Assembly (NCBI RefSeq): GCF_900105395.1
Contig: NZ_LT629775.1
Coordinates: 8,211,501 to 8,275,500 of the forward strand
Origin: Streptomyces sp. TLI_053
GTDB taxonomy: Bacteria; Actinomycetota; Actinomycetes; Streptomycetales; Streptomycetaceae
Length of the DNA: 64,000 nucleotides
Direction: 5' to 3'
Every line of letters begins with the position of its first letter. Positions within the stretch are counted from its first letter, which is position 1. Shown here in pieces: positions 49,475-59,206 of this stretch. Under the pieces are notes generated by a model. The model was not told the origin of the DNA. It made no database searches and was given only the letters and a program-made list of their open reading frames with translations. Position numbers and translations under genes: made by a program.

Positions 49475-49999
49475 CTACGTCCCGGCCGGCCCCTGGGGCC
49501 CGGCCTGCTGGTACAGCGTCACCAGCACTCCGTGCACCGGCCCGCCCTCCGGTTCCTCCTCCGCCCCGTCGACGATTTCGGCCAGCGCCTTGGCGAGCCG
49601 GGCCGCCCTGGCCGGACTGAGCCGAATATGACGCAACGTCAGAAGATGTCCGACGGGGGAGCGTTCCAGCTCCTGGGCGACGGCGCCGAACAGCGCGGCC
49701 GTGCCCTCGGCCCGGGGCTCGGCGGCGACGAGCCGCTCCGCGGACCGCCGGTAGTACTTCTCGGTGCCGCCGCGCACCGTTCGCGTTCCCGCCTCCTGGA
49801 TCAGCCCCGCCTCGCCCAGCACCCCGAGGTGGTGGGAGACGCTGCCCTTGTTCACTCCCAGCTGCGCGGCCAGCCGGCTGATCGTCGACGGTCCGCCGCT
49901 CAGCGCGAACAGCAGACGCTGACGCGTGGGGTGGGCGAGTGCGGTGTGCTGCCGAGGCGTGCTGATCCGCTGCACGCTGTCGTCCGATGGAGAGCTCAC
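49475..49999 (-). CDS. ArsR-family HTH regulator
   Basis: 174 aa from GTG 49999; a TTG at 50035 would extend it into the operator and is less likely. The winged helix is residues ~15-85 (ALAHPTRQRLLFALSGGPST; RLAAQLGVNKGSVSHHLGVL). The rest is helical with an acidic end (EIVDGAEEEPEGGPVHGVLV). No metal-binding Cys cluster is seen. It is divergent from an S41 peptidase gene, with a 24-bp imperfect palindrome in between. Confidence 0.8.
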   Translation of the reverse strand: MSSPSDDSVQRISTPRQHTALAHPTRQRLLFALSGGPSTISRLAAQLGVNKGSVSHHLGVLGEAGLIQEAGTRTVRGGTEKYYRRSAERLVAAEPRAEGTAALFGAVAQELERSPVGHLLTLRHIRLSPARAARLAKALAEIVDGAEEEPEGGPVHGVLVTLYQQAGPQGPAGT

Positions 50000-50005
50000 C
50001 CGATC

Positions 50006-50029
50006 AAGCGTTAAGTATGTTTGACGCTT
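50006..50029. promoter_or_regulatory. Operator palindrome between ArsR and S41 genes
   Basis: AAGCGTTAA (50006-50014) and TTGACGCTT (50021-50029) are inverted with one mismatch around a 6-bp spacer. TTGACG within it may serve as -35 for the S41 gene. Confidence 0.6.
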
Positions 50030-50056
50030 TGGCAAGCCGCTGATTCACTCCCTCCC

Positions 50057-50971
50057 ATGACTTCCACCACATCAGCACCCGCGCTGGACACCGCCGCCGT
50101 CGTCGAGTCGGTCGCCGACCTGATCCGCGAGCACTACGTCTTCCCCGAGGTCGCCCGCGAACTGGCGGACCTGCTGCGGCGCCGGAAGGCCGAGGACGCC
50201 TACCCGGCCGGGTCCGCCGAGGGGCTGGCCGACGCGATCACCGAGGACCTGCGGTCCGTCAACGGCGACCTGCACCTCGCCCTGAAGCACCACGCCGTGC
50301 CGGTGCCGCCCGGGCAGGGCGAGGCCGTGCTCGCCGAGATGCGGCGGAGTTTCGACGCGTCCCTGGGTGGCGTTCCGCGTGTGGAACTGCTCGACGGCGG
50401 CGTCGCGGTGCTGGAGATCTCGTCCCACATGTTCCCGCTGGACTGGGCGGCGCAGCCGCTGACCGCGGCGCTCACGCTGGTGGCGCCGGCCAGTGCGCTC
50501 GTCCTGGACCTGCGCCGCAACCTCGGCGGCGATCCGGGCACGGTGGCCTTCGTCTGCGCCCACCTGCTCGCCGGCCGCACTCATCTGAACACCATGCTCA
50601 AGCGCCAGGGCGAGGTGGCCGAGCAGTCCTGGACGCCCGCGTTCGTGCCGGGTGCCCGCTTCGGTGCCGAGAAGCCGCTCTACGTCCTGACCAGCGGGAA
50701 CACCTTCTCCGCGGGCGAGGAGCTCGCCTACGACCTCCAGCAGCTCGGACGCGCCGAGATCGTCGGCGAGACCACCCGCGGCGGCGCCCACCCGCGCAAC
50801 GGCTGGACGGTGCACCCGAACCTGGAACTCAGCGTGCCGATCGCCCGTGCGGTCAACCCGGTCTCGGGTACCAACTGGGAGGGCACCGGCGTCCGCCCGG
50901 ACGTCCCCTGCGACGCCGCGCAGGCACTCGACCGCGCGCACTCCCTGGCCCTGGCGCGCCTGGCCGGGTAG
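50057..50971 (+). CDS. S41-family peptidase-like protein (IRBP/C-terminal-processing type)
   Basis: 304 aa from ATG 50057. The N-terminal helical bundle (VVESVADLIREHYVFPEVAR; GLADAITEDLRSVNGDLHLA) is the IRBP/tricorn-core-like helper. The catalytic domain contains ALVLDLRRNLGGDPGTVAFV, LYVLTSGNTFSAGEELAYDL (Ser nucleophile) and VGETTRGGAHP. No PDZ domain or signal peptide is visible, so it is cytoplasmic and may be a hydrolase rather than a protease. It is regulated by the adjacent ArsR protein, by inference. Confidence 0.8.
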   Translation: MTSTTSAPALDTAAVVESVADLIREHYVFPEVARELADLLRRRKAEDAYPAGSAEGLADAITEDLRSVNGDLHLALKHHAVPVPPGQGEAVLAEMRRSFDASLGGVPRVELLDGGVAVLEISSHMFPLDWAAQPLTAALTLVAPASALVLDLRRNLGGDPGTVAFVCAHLLAGRTHLNTMLKRQGEVAEQSWTPAFVPGARFGAEKPLYVLTSGNTFSAGEELAYDLQQLGRAEIVGETTRGGAHPRNGWTVHPNLELSVPIARAVNPVSGTNWEGTGVRPDVPCDAAQALDRAHSLALARLAG

Positions 50972-51197
50972 TGGTCCGACGGGGTGGTGCCCCGGGCTCT
51001 GCCGTTCGGTCGGATCCGGGGCGGTCGTCTGCGGACGATCCCCTCCCGGCCGTCCTCATCCGGACACGGAGGAGCCTTGACCCTCTTTCCGCCGCGCGAA
51101 CATGATGGACCGTCGGACGAAGCCTCCGACGACGGGGCTCGCCGGGCCGCGCCCCGCCCGGCGGAACTCCCGTGCCCAGCGCCCGGAAAGGCACCCC

Positions 51198-52340
51198 ATG
51201 CCCCTGCGCCACCGGCTCTTCCGCCTGCTCGCGACACCGGCGCTGGCCGCCGCCGTCGTGTCCCTCCCGACCGCCCCCGCGCTCGCCGCGCCCGCTCAGC
51301 CCGCCTCGCCCGCTCAGCCCGCCTCGCCCGCTCTGCCGGCCTCGTCCGCTTCGGCCGTCCCGGGCACGACCTCCGTGCCGAGGGAGGCGGCGGCCGGCTG
51401 GCTGGCCCGCCAACTCGTCGACGGCGACCACTTCGAGAGGATCGTCGACGGCACCGTCCGCCCGGACCAGGACCTCACCGTCGAGGCCGTGCTCGCCTTC
51501 GCCGCGGCGGCCGTCGCGGACGACGCCGCGGCCCGGGCCACCGCCTGGCTGGCCCGCCCCGACGTCCTCGCCGACTACCTGGGCGACGGGACCACCGAGG
51601 CGTACGCGGGCCCCACCGCGAAGCTGCTGCTGCTCGCCCAGGTCCGCGGGCTGGATCCGACGGACTTCGGCGGCGTCGACCTGGTCGCCCGCCTCCGCTC
51701 GCTGATGGCCCCGAACGGCCGCTTCGCCGACCGCTCGCAGGCGGGCGACCGCAGCGACATCGCCAGCCAGTCGTTCGCCCTGATCGCCCTCTCCCGCACC
51801 GCTGCGGGCGTCCCGTCGATCGCCCGCAGCTTCCTGGGCGCCGCGCAGTGCGTGCCGAGCGGTGGCGGTTATCCCGTCTCCTTCGGCAGCCCGGCCACCT
51901 GCACCGGCGATCCCGACGCCACCGCGCTCGGCATCCAGGGCTACAACGCCGGCAACCCCGCCGGCTCCTCGGGGCACGCGACGGGCTGGCTGGTCAACCG
52001 GCAGCGTCCGGACGGCGGCTTCGTGTCCCCCGGCGCCACCGAGCCCAACGCCGTGACCACCGGCCGGGTCTCCCACACCCTCTTCACCGTCGGCTCCAGC
52101 GGCGGCTACCGGGCCCTCAAGTGGCTGGAGCCGCGCCAACTGCGCTGCGGCGCGCCCGCCGATCAGCGCGGCGCCGTCCCGTACGACGCGACCGGCTTCG
52201 ACCGCCCCACCGCCCTGCGGGCGACGGTCCAGGCCACCCTGGCGTTCTCCCCCGCGCTGAAGGGCTTCGCCAGGCTGAGCGCGTCCGGCGCGAAGCCCGA
52301 CGCGCCCGTCTTCTCGTGCCCGACGACCCCTTCCGACTGA
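51198..52340 (+). CDS. Secreted alpha/alpha-toroid (prenyltransferase/squalene-oxidase-repeat-like) protein
   Basis: 380 aa from ATG 51198. Signal peptide residues 1-~35 (LLATPALAAAVVSLPTAPAL), then an Ala/Pro/Ser spacer made of a repeated AQPASP unit. The mature part has repeated helical pairs and QW-like turns (LMAPNGRFADRSQAGDRSDI; RQRPDGGFVSPGATEPNAVT), with Cys in AQCVPSG, ATCTGD, LRCGAP and FSCPTT. The fold is that of terpenoid-cyclase-like toroids but without the catalytic DXDD, so probably not a cyclase. A binding or cell-wall role is possible. It ends with a strong terminator. Confidence 0.75.
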   Translation: MPLRHRLFRLLATPALAAAVVSLPTAPALAAPAQPASPAQPASPALPASSASAVPGTTSVPREAAAGWLARQLVDGDHFERIVDGTVRPDQDLTVEAVLAFAAAAVADDAAARATAWLARPDVLADYLGDGTTEAYAGPTAKLLLLAQVRGLDPTDFGGVDLVARLRSLMAPNGRFADRSQAGDRSDIASQSFALIALSRTAAGVPSIARSFLGAAQCVPSGGGYPVSFGSPATCTGDPDATALGIQGYNAGNPAGSSGHATGWLVNRQRPDGGFVSPGATEPNAVTTGRVSHTLFTVGSSGGYRALKWLEPRQLRCGAPADQRGAVPYDATGFDRPTALRATVQATLAFSPALKGFARLSASGAKPDAPVFSCPTTPSD

Positions 52341-52351
52341 CCGGGCGACGA

Positions 52352-52387
52352 GGGCCCCTGACGGCTGCGGCCCGCCGTCAGGGGCCC
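52352..52387 (+). terminator. Terminator hairpin of the toroid protein gene
   Basis: GGGCCCCTGACGG (52352-52364) and its exact complement (52375-52387) form a 13-bp stem with a 10-nt loop, 11 bp beyond the stop. Confidence 0.85.
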
Positions 52388-52856
52388 TGACCCGCAGGCC
52401 GAGGGAGATGCGCGCGGCCTGCCGGAATGTGTCACGATCCGGCCCGGTCGCTGCACGCGGGGCGACGGCAGCTCCGGGGCGGCGTGCTGCGTCGGCGGGG
52501 AAGGCCGAGCCCGTCGTCCGGTCCCGGAGCCCTCGTCCGGCCGGGTGAGGGCGGGCAACCGGTGTTCCCGTGGAGACGCGTGTGACTGGCAGGGATAGTC
52601 GGCCAGTCACACGCGTGCTCTGTGCGGGTGGTGGGGTGAGTTGGCAGTGATGGTTGTGACTCGGCAGGCTAACTGTCGTGTCAGCGCGGATTCTGTCGTC
52701 CAGGGTCAGCGTCGATCTCGCCGGCGAGGGGAGCCGTGACACGTTAGGAGCTGTCCGGCCGATCATTGGTGGCGCGCTCTGGCTGTTGCTTGAGGCGCTT
52801 GTGGTGGCGGCCTGAAGTCGATTGCCAGAGATCTGCTGCTGCGCGACCATCGTCGG
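52388..52856. other. Left boundary of the atypical islet, with 15-bp stem inverted repeat
   Basis: About 470 bp with no supported gene. ACGCGTGTGACTGGC (52576-52590) and its exact complement (52602-52616) form a hairpin whose loop and arms include the first copy of the islet repeat (52588-52605). From about 52620 onward base composition becomes markedly less GC-rich. Confidence 0.55.
52588..52605 (+). repeat. Islet repeat copy 1
   Basis: GGCAGGGATAGTCGGCCA; with six more bases on the left it is a 24-bp block matching the reverse complement of 55667-55690 at 23 of 24 positions. Confidence 0.7.
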
Positions 52857-53159
52857 ATGGATACGGGTGAGGGTCGGAAGCTGGTTCGGGTTGTGCAGAC
52901 GTGTTCTGCCTACCCGTCGCAGTGGGACGCCTGGACGGCAGACGGCCAGTACCTGTACCTCCGATACCGGCATGGTGAGGGATGCGTCGAGTGGCACCCT
53001 GGGCCTGAGGATGATGCCGACACGCCGGCCTCATGGAACGAGGGCCTCTCGGGGCTCCTCGTCGAATGGGACGACGGCACCGACGGCGGTGTCATCAGCC
53101 TTGAGGACTTCCTCGCAGCAGCGGGTTTGGTGCTGGCGCCGGGTGCCTCGGTGAGCTGA
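52857..53159 (+). CDS. Hypothetical protein, 100 aa
   Basis: ATG 52857; weak ribosome site. The product (RKLVRVVQTCSAYPSQWDAW, TADGQYLYLRYRHGEGCVEW, EDFLAAAGLVLAPG) is acidic, has several Trp and looks folded and beta-rich. No signal peptide or known domain is recognised. It is the first gene inside the less GC-rich islet. Confidence 0.6.
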   Translation: MDTGEGRKLVRVVQTCSAYPSQWDAWTADGQYLYLRYRHGEGCVEWHPGPEDDADTPASWNEGLSGLLVEWDDGTDGGVISLEDFLAAAGLVLAPGASVS

Positions 53160-53562
53160 GGCTTCTTCGAAGTTGGCGACAACTTGCTTGCCGAACGATC
53201 ACCAGGCGTCAGATGCCTCGCCGATTCGGCGACAGTTGTCATGCTGATCCGACCACAGAACCGCACGCCGAGCACCGCTCCTGGCGACAAGTAGCGTGCT
53301 GAGTCACAATGGTTGGCCACTTTGGGCAGCGATAGCTGGCCAATGCCGTGGGTACTCGATCACGGAAGATAGCGGAGGCTGGGGTTGGCCAGCTGGCCAT
53401 GACTGCTGCGAAAGTTGAAGGCGCTGTAGCGCCGACCGGAGGTCACCGGTGGCCGCCTCGCGGGCACCGACCTGGCGCTGGACGTTCGCGCCCAGGCTGC
53501 CCCACGCTCAACGAGCCGGGACTGGCCGGAGCCAGAATGCGCTGGTCAGCTACGGTGGCGGA
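53160..53562. other. Islet intergenic region with repeat copies
   Basis: About 400 bp without a supported gene. It holds repeat copy 2 at 53325-53342 (GGCAGCGATAGCTGGCCA), a preceding GTTGGCCAC and a following GTTGGCCAGCTGGCCA (53384-53399). A TACGGT -10 box at 53551-53556 lies 6 nt before the next ATG (leaderless). Confidence 0.5.
53325..53342 (+). repeat. Islet repeat copy 2
   Basis: GGCAGCGATAGCTGGCCA, same orientation as copy 1 and differing from it at three positions. Confidence 0.6.
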
Positions 53563-53925
53563 ATGACCGAGAGCCTGCCCGATGACGTAGCCGATGTGCT
53601 TGAGCGCGTCCTGAGTACGGACCAACCAGTTCACGTTGCGCTCCGACAGCAGGTTCCACGACTCAGCGTGAAATCCCGTTGCACATGCGGGTGCGGTACC
53701 GCCTATTTCGAGCTCGACACCAGCGAGGTGGAGCCCGCACCGACCGGCCCCGGCACCGTGGTAGCGGCTGATGCACAGCTCTTCACTGAATCCGGCGAGT
53801 GCCCTGGCGAAGTCCTGGTCTTCGCGCAGGGAGGCTACCTGTCGTGGCTGGAGGTCTGCTCATGGAGCGATGACGCCGAGGTGAATCTTGCCGCAGCGCG
53901 TCGGTGGCTGCGGCCACCTTCGTGA
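53563..53925 (+). CDS. Hypothetical protein, 120 aa
   Basis: ATG 53563, supported by TACGGT 6 nt upstream. The sequence is acidic (MTESLPDDVADVLERVLSTD; RCTCGCGTAYFELDTSEVEP; EVLVFAQGGYLSWLEVCSWS). The CTCGCG motif has three Cys that could hold a metal, but no family is recognised. The end (EVNLAAARRWLRPPS) is helical. It belongs to the less GC-rich islet. Confidence 0.6.
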   Translation: MTESLPDDVADVLERVLSTDQPVHVALRQQVPRLSVKSRCTCGCGTAYFELDTSEVEPAPTGPGTVVAADAQLFTESGECPGEVLVFAQGGYLSWLEVCSWSDDAEVNLAAARRWLRPPS

Positions 53926-53939
53926 GCCTGACATCGAGC

Positions 53940-54182
53940 TCAAGAGGTAGTGGCGGGGCGGCAATTGCCGATCCGGCAGCGCGTGGACCAGAAGCCAGCG
54001 CGCCGGATCCGTTCACCGCTCGCGCGAGCGACGACGAGGTTGCCGGCCTCGAAGCCGACCCGATCGCCAACTGCCAAGAACAGTGGGCTGTCCAGCTCGA
54101 AGGCGTATCCGTCATCGGTTTCGAGTTCGTTCACGAGCACCAAGCGTGAGGCGGCTGTGGTCCCATCGGCGATCAGACGCAT
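53940..54182 (-). CDS. Possible small hypothetical protein, 80 aa
   Basis: ATG 54182 on the minus strand, no good ribosome site. The product (RLVLVNELETDDGYAFELDS, PLFLAVGDRVGFEAGNLVVA) has balanced, folded-looking composition, unlike a random frame, and may be a small gene or the remains of a larger one. Confidence is low. Confidence 0.4.
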   Translation of the reverse strand: MRLIADGTTAASRLVLVNELETDDGYAFELDSPLFLAVGDRVGFEAGNLVVARASGERIRRAGFWSTRCRIGNCRPATTS

Positions 54183-54308
54183 GACCGGATGGTCCCACGT
54201 GGCTGCAGCTGCGGCGAAGGGGACTGCTCAGGTGACGCCGAACTCGCGTCTCCGCCGACCCTGGGACCATCTGCATAAATCCCGCTCGGCGCGCGCTCCT
54301 AGCACCGC

Positions 54309-54314
54309 TATCAT
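54309..54314 (+). promoter_or_regulatory. -10 box TATCAT, leaderless DUF4279 transcript
   Basis: TATCAT lies 6 nt before ATG 54321, with no ribosome site between. Confidence 0.5.
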
Positions 54315-54320
54315 CCCCGG

Positions 54321-54791
54321 ATGCCTCTCCGCCAGTACGCGTACTTCGCATTGTTCAGCCAACACGTCTCCGCCGACGAGATGACCTCGCAACTGGGCAT
54401 CACCCCTGACGAAGTGTCCGTCCGCGGCAGCCGCTTCACCGAGCCGAAGGCGATTCCCGCCAGCCACCGCTGGAAGGTCGTCTGCCGGGAGCCCGGCCTG
54501 AGCGTCGACGAACAGATCGCCCGGCTCCTCTGCAGGCTCCGGCCCCACACGGCCCGCGTAGCCGAGCTCGTGGGCCAGCTGGCGAATGGCGGCGGCGGGG
54601 CAGTCCTGCAGGTCGTGCGCTACTTCAACGACACCGACCACGACGAATCGCCCAGCCACCCGGACGCTCCCGACACGCCCAACCTCTTCGGCTGGCATCT
54701 GGAGCGCGATGTCCTGGACTTCCTCGCCGCAGTCGACGCCGAGCTCGACGTGGACGAGTACGACATGACCCCAGGAGAGGACACCATCTGA
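54321..54791 (+). CDS. DUF4279-domain protein
   Basis: 156 aa. The N-terminal block (QYAYFALFSQHVSADEMTSQ, LGITPDEVSVRGSRF, HRWKVVCREPGLSVDEQIAR) is characteristic of DUF4279; the C-terminal part (FGWHLERDVLDFLAAVDAEL) is helical. This family often occurs in immunity or toxin-accessory contexts, but its function is not established. The transcript is probably leaderless. Confidence 0.8.
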   Translation: MPLRQYAYFALFSQHVSADEMTSQLGITPDEVSVRGSRFTEPKAIPASHRWKVVCREPGLSVDEQIARLLCRLRPHTARVAELVGQLANGGGGAVLQVVRYFNDTDHDESPSHPDAPDTPNLFGWHLERDVLDFLAAVDAELDVDEYDMTPGEDTI

Positions 54792-54859
54792 GCGCGCGAC
54801 CTTGCACTTACCTGGGCACAGGAGTCAGTGCCCCGACGATGTCAGGAGTTCAAGTTCAG

Positions 54860-54865
54860 TAGGCT
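54860..54865 (+). promoter_or_regulatory. -10 box TAGGCT, leaderless hypothetical gene
   Basis: TAGGCT lies 6 nt before GTG 54872, with no ribosome site between. Confidence 0.45.
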
Positions 54866-54871
54866 CCCGCT

Positions 54872-55414
54872 GTGAGTGGTCCAGTATTGGTGATTGAGTT
54901 GGCCGAGGCGGTTCCTGCCGCGACAGTCGAGCGGCTCCGGGATGTCTTGGTGGGCTCGTCGGCCTGGTTCGTGGAGAAGCGTCCTGGTGGCTACGACCTC
55001 AACGTAGTCGCCGATCGGATCGGCGTCGCGGACCTGGGCAAGGTCGACGGGCGCCGGCCATTTCTGGTTCACATCATGGGGCCCGGAATCGGGGACGAGG
55101 AGATTTTCGAGGCCGAGCACGCGGATGGCCCCAACCTGGAACCGCTCATTGGCTTCAGCCCGACACACGCAGTGGACGTCATCGCCGGATGCAATAGGCC
55201 GATCGATCACATCACCACGGCCCTGTTGACGGCCGCCATCATGGACGTGGTTGGCGGCGTCGCTAATGCTGAGCTACTGGATGACCAGGTTGACGTGGTG
55301 GCGGGTCTTCCGGGTGTGCTCGCTATGACGGGCAGCCCGTGGCCGACTGTTTTCGGCACGGCAGAGTTTCTGCGGGCATGGGCTGTTCAACCGAGCTTCC
55401 GACTCCTCAAATAA
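54872..55414 (+). CDS. DUF6368-like hypothetical protein, 180 aa
   Basis: GTG 54872 with a -10 box 6 nt upstream. The product (MSGPVLVIELAEAVPAATVE, DRIGVADLGKVDGRRPFLVH, FSPTHAVDVIAGCNRPIDHI, SPWPTVFGTAEFLRAW) is soluble, alpha/beta, and resembles, from memory, streptomycete proteins named DUF6368. No catalytic motif is seen. Function unknown; last gene of the islet. Confidence 0.7.
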   Translation: MSGPVLVIELAEAVPAATVERLRDVLVGSSAWFVEKRPGGYDLNVVADRIGVADLGKVDGRRPFLVHIMGPGIGDEEIFEAEHADGPNLEPLIGFSPTHAVDVIAGCNRPIDHITTALLTAAIMDVVGGVANAELLDDQVDVVAGLPGVLAMTGSPWPTVFGTAEFLRAWAVQPSFRLLK

Positions 55415-55646
55415 TTAGCCGTGAAGCCATGTTCGGCTCGCGAGTTAGGATGCATTGTCGCAGAGAGTGGAAGGTCAACAGGCGCTGTCACCGCCGTACG
55501 GCGCGATCAGATGGACCAAGTTGCACTCGTCAGAACGGACTCGGGGTGCAGTCTCCGTACCCATGGGCATACGACACCGCCCCCGCGTGCGGGCCGGTGG
55601 TGGATCTCCGAACCTGTTCGTAACTCACAGTTACTTGATCGCCCCC

Positions 55647-55664
55647 TGGCCAACTATCTCCGCC
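55647..55664 (-). repeat. Islet repeat copy 3 (inverted)
   Basis: On the minus strand GGCGGAGATAGTTGGCCA. Confidence 0.65.
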
Positions 55665-55666
55665 AA

Positions 55667-55684
55667 TGGCCAACTATCCCTGCC
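55667..55684 (-). repeat. Islet repeat copy 4 (inverted)
   Basis: On the minus strand GGCAGGGATAGTTGGCCA. The match to copy 1 extends to 55690, giving 23 of 24 identical positions. Confidence 0.7.
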
Positions 55685-55717
55685 AGTCACAACGCGAGCG
55701 CCTTGATCGCCCGGGGG

Positions 55718-55758
55718 CCGGGAGAAAAACAAGCAGGCGTGATTGCTTTTTCTCCCGG
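55718..55758. terminator. Hairpin with CCGGGAGAAAAA arms
   Basis: CCGGGAGAAAAA (55718-55729) and TTTTTCTCCCGG (55747-55758) are exact complements around a 17-nt loop. It is a terminator-like structure between the islet and the acyl-CoA operon. Confidence 0.6.
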
Positions 55759-55812
55759 TGGGTGTCAGTGTGCTCACCGACGGCGATCGTTGGGCCACCT
55801 CTGGGGGTAGGC

Positions 55813-57593
55813 GTGCGCGTGGGGTCGGAGGCCCGGGTGGGTGACCGGGCGGTGCTGCGGGTCGGGAACGCTTCGGGGTTCTACGGGGACCGGTTCTCGG
55901 CGATGCGGGAGATGCTCACCGGTGGGCCGCTGGACGTGCTCACCGGGGACTACCTGGCCGAGCTGACGATGCTGATCCTGGCGCGGGACCGGTTGCGGGA
56001 TCCCTCGCTCGGCTATGCGAAGACCTTTCTGCGGCAGCTGGAGGAGTGCCTCGGACTCGCGCTGGAGCGCGGGGTGCGGATCGTGGTCAACGCGGGTGGG
56101 CTGAATCCCGCGCGACTGGCGGACGCCGTGAGGGAGTTGGCGAAGAGCCTGGGGCTGGATCCGGCCGTCGGCCATGTCGAGGGTGACGATCTGCTGCCGC
56201 GCGGCAAGGAACTCGGTCTCCCCGAGGGGCTGTTGGCGGCCAATGCCTATCTGGGGGCGTTCGGGATCGCCGAGTGCCTGCGCGGCGGCGCCGATGTGGT
56301 GGTGACCGGGCGGGTCACCGACGCGGCGCTGGTGGTCGGCCCGGCCGTCGCCCACTTCGGTTGGGGGGCCGGGGACTTGGATGCGCTCGCGGGTGCCGTG
56401 GTGGCGGGGCACGTGCTGGAGTGCGGCGCGCAGGCCACCGGCGGCAACTACGCGTTCTTCCGCGAGCACGATGTGACCCGGCCCGGATTCCCGCTCGCCG
56501 AGCTGCACCCGGACGGGTCCAGCGTCATCACCAAGCCCCCGGGCACCGGCGGCGCGGTCACCGTCGGCACCGTGACCGCCCAACTCCTCTACGAGACCGA
56601 CGGTCCGCGCTACCTCGGCCCGGACGTCACCGCGCGCCTGGACACCGTCCGGCTCACCGCGGACGGGCCGGACCGGGTGCGGATCTCCGGAGTGCGCGGC
56701 GAGGCGCCCCCGCCCACGCTCAAGGCCGGGCTCAACCGGCTCGGCGGCCACCGCAACGAGGTGGTGTTCGTCCTCACCGGGCTCGACATCGAGGCCAAGG
56801 CCGCCCTGGTGCGGCGGCAGTTCGAGGACGGGCTGGCGGCCGACCGGCGGCCGGCCGGACTGCGGTGGACACTGGCCCGCACCGACCACGCCGACGCCGA
56901 CACCGAGGAGGCCGCCTCCGCGCTGCTGCGGCTCACCGCCAGGGACGCCGACCCGGCCCGGGTCGGACGCGAACTCGGCCGGGTGGCAGTCGAGATGGGG
57001 CTGGCCGGGTACCCGGGCTTCCATCTCACCGCCCCGCCGGGGCCGGGCGCGCCGTACGGGGTGTTCGAGGCCGCGCACATCGGGGCGGGGGAGGTCGAGC
57101 ACACCGCCGTCCTGCCGGACGGGCGCCGGGTGGCCGTCCCGCCCGCGCCGGTCACTGCCACTGCCACGACCAGTGCAAGTGCCACCGCCACCGCCAGTGC
57201 AACCGCCACCGCCCGGGAGGACCCGGAGGCGGAGGCGTCGGTGTCCGGCGGAGCGGACCCCGGGCCCACCCGCCGGGCTCCGCTCGGCCTGGTGGCCGGC
57301 GCCCGCAGCGGCGACAAGGGCGGCGACGCCAATCTCGGCGTCTGGGCCCGGGACGAGCCCGGCTGGCAGTGGCTCTCCCGCACCCTTACCACCGAGCTGC
57401 TCCGCGAACTCCTGCCGGAAACGGCGGAGTTGCCGATCACCCGGCACCTCCTGCCGAACCTCCGCGCGCTCAACTTCACCATCACCGGCCTGCTCGGCGA
57501 GGGCGTCGCCGCCCAGCACCGCTTCGACCCGCAGGCGAAGGCGCTGGGGGAGTGGCTGCGTTCGCGCCGACTCGACATCCCGGAGGCCCTGCT

Positions 57594-57597
<4 letters not shown>
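55813..57597 (+). CDS. AtuA-like (DUF1446) acyl-CoA catabolism protein
   Basis: About 594 aa; GTG 55813 is chosen because homology begins with RAVLRVGNASGFYGDRFSAM shortly after, and a GGGGGTA-like site precedes it. Residues ~10-450 are the AtuA domain (GPLDVLTGDYLAELTMLILA; VNAGGLNPARLADAV; CGAQATGGNYAFF). A low-complexity TATATTSASATATASA linker separates it from the C-terminal AtuA-associated domain (LVAGARSGDKGGDANLGVWA; LNFTITGLLGEGVAAQHRFD). AtuA proteins are linked to acyclic terpene (citronellol/geraniol) or leucine catabolism, with unproven biochemistry. The stop overlaps the carboxyltransferase start by 4 bp (GTGA). Confidence 0.85.
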
Positions 57598-59192
<1,595 letters not shown>

Positions 59193-59206
59193 GGGAGCTT
59201 CCCGCG

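Larger units (their letters stand above)
55415..55812. other. Right boundary of the atypical islet
   Basis: About 400 bp without a supported gene. It contains repeat copies 3 and 4 in inverted orientation (55647-55664 and 55667-55684) and an A/T-containing hairpin at 55718-55758. Composition returns to very GC-rich around 55800. Confidence 0.55.

Noticed and set aside
52163..52558. 131-codon minus-strand ORF after the toroid gene
   Set aside because: It crosses a strong terminator hairpin and is low complexity.
52560..55770. Insertion sequence
   Set aside because: No transposase or integrase, no clear target-site duplication; only the inverted repeats and base composition support mobility.
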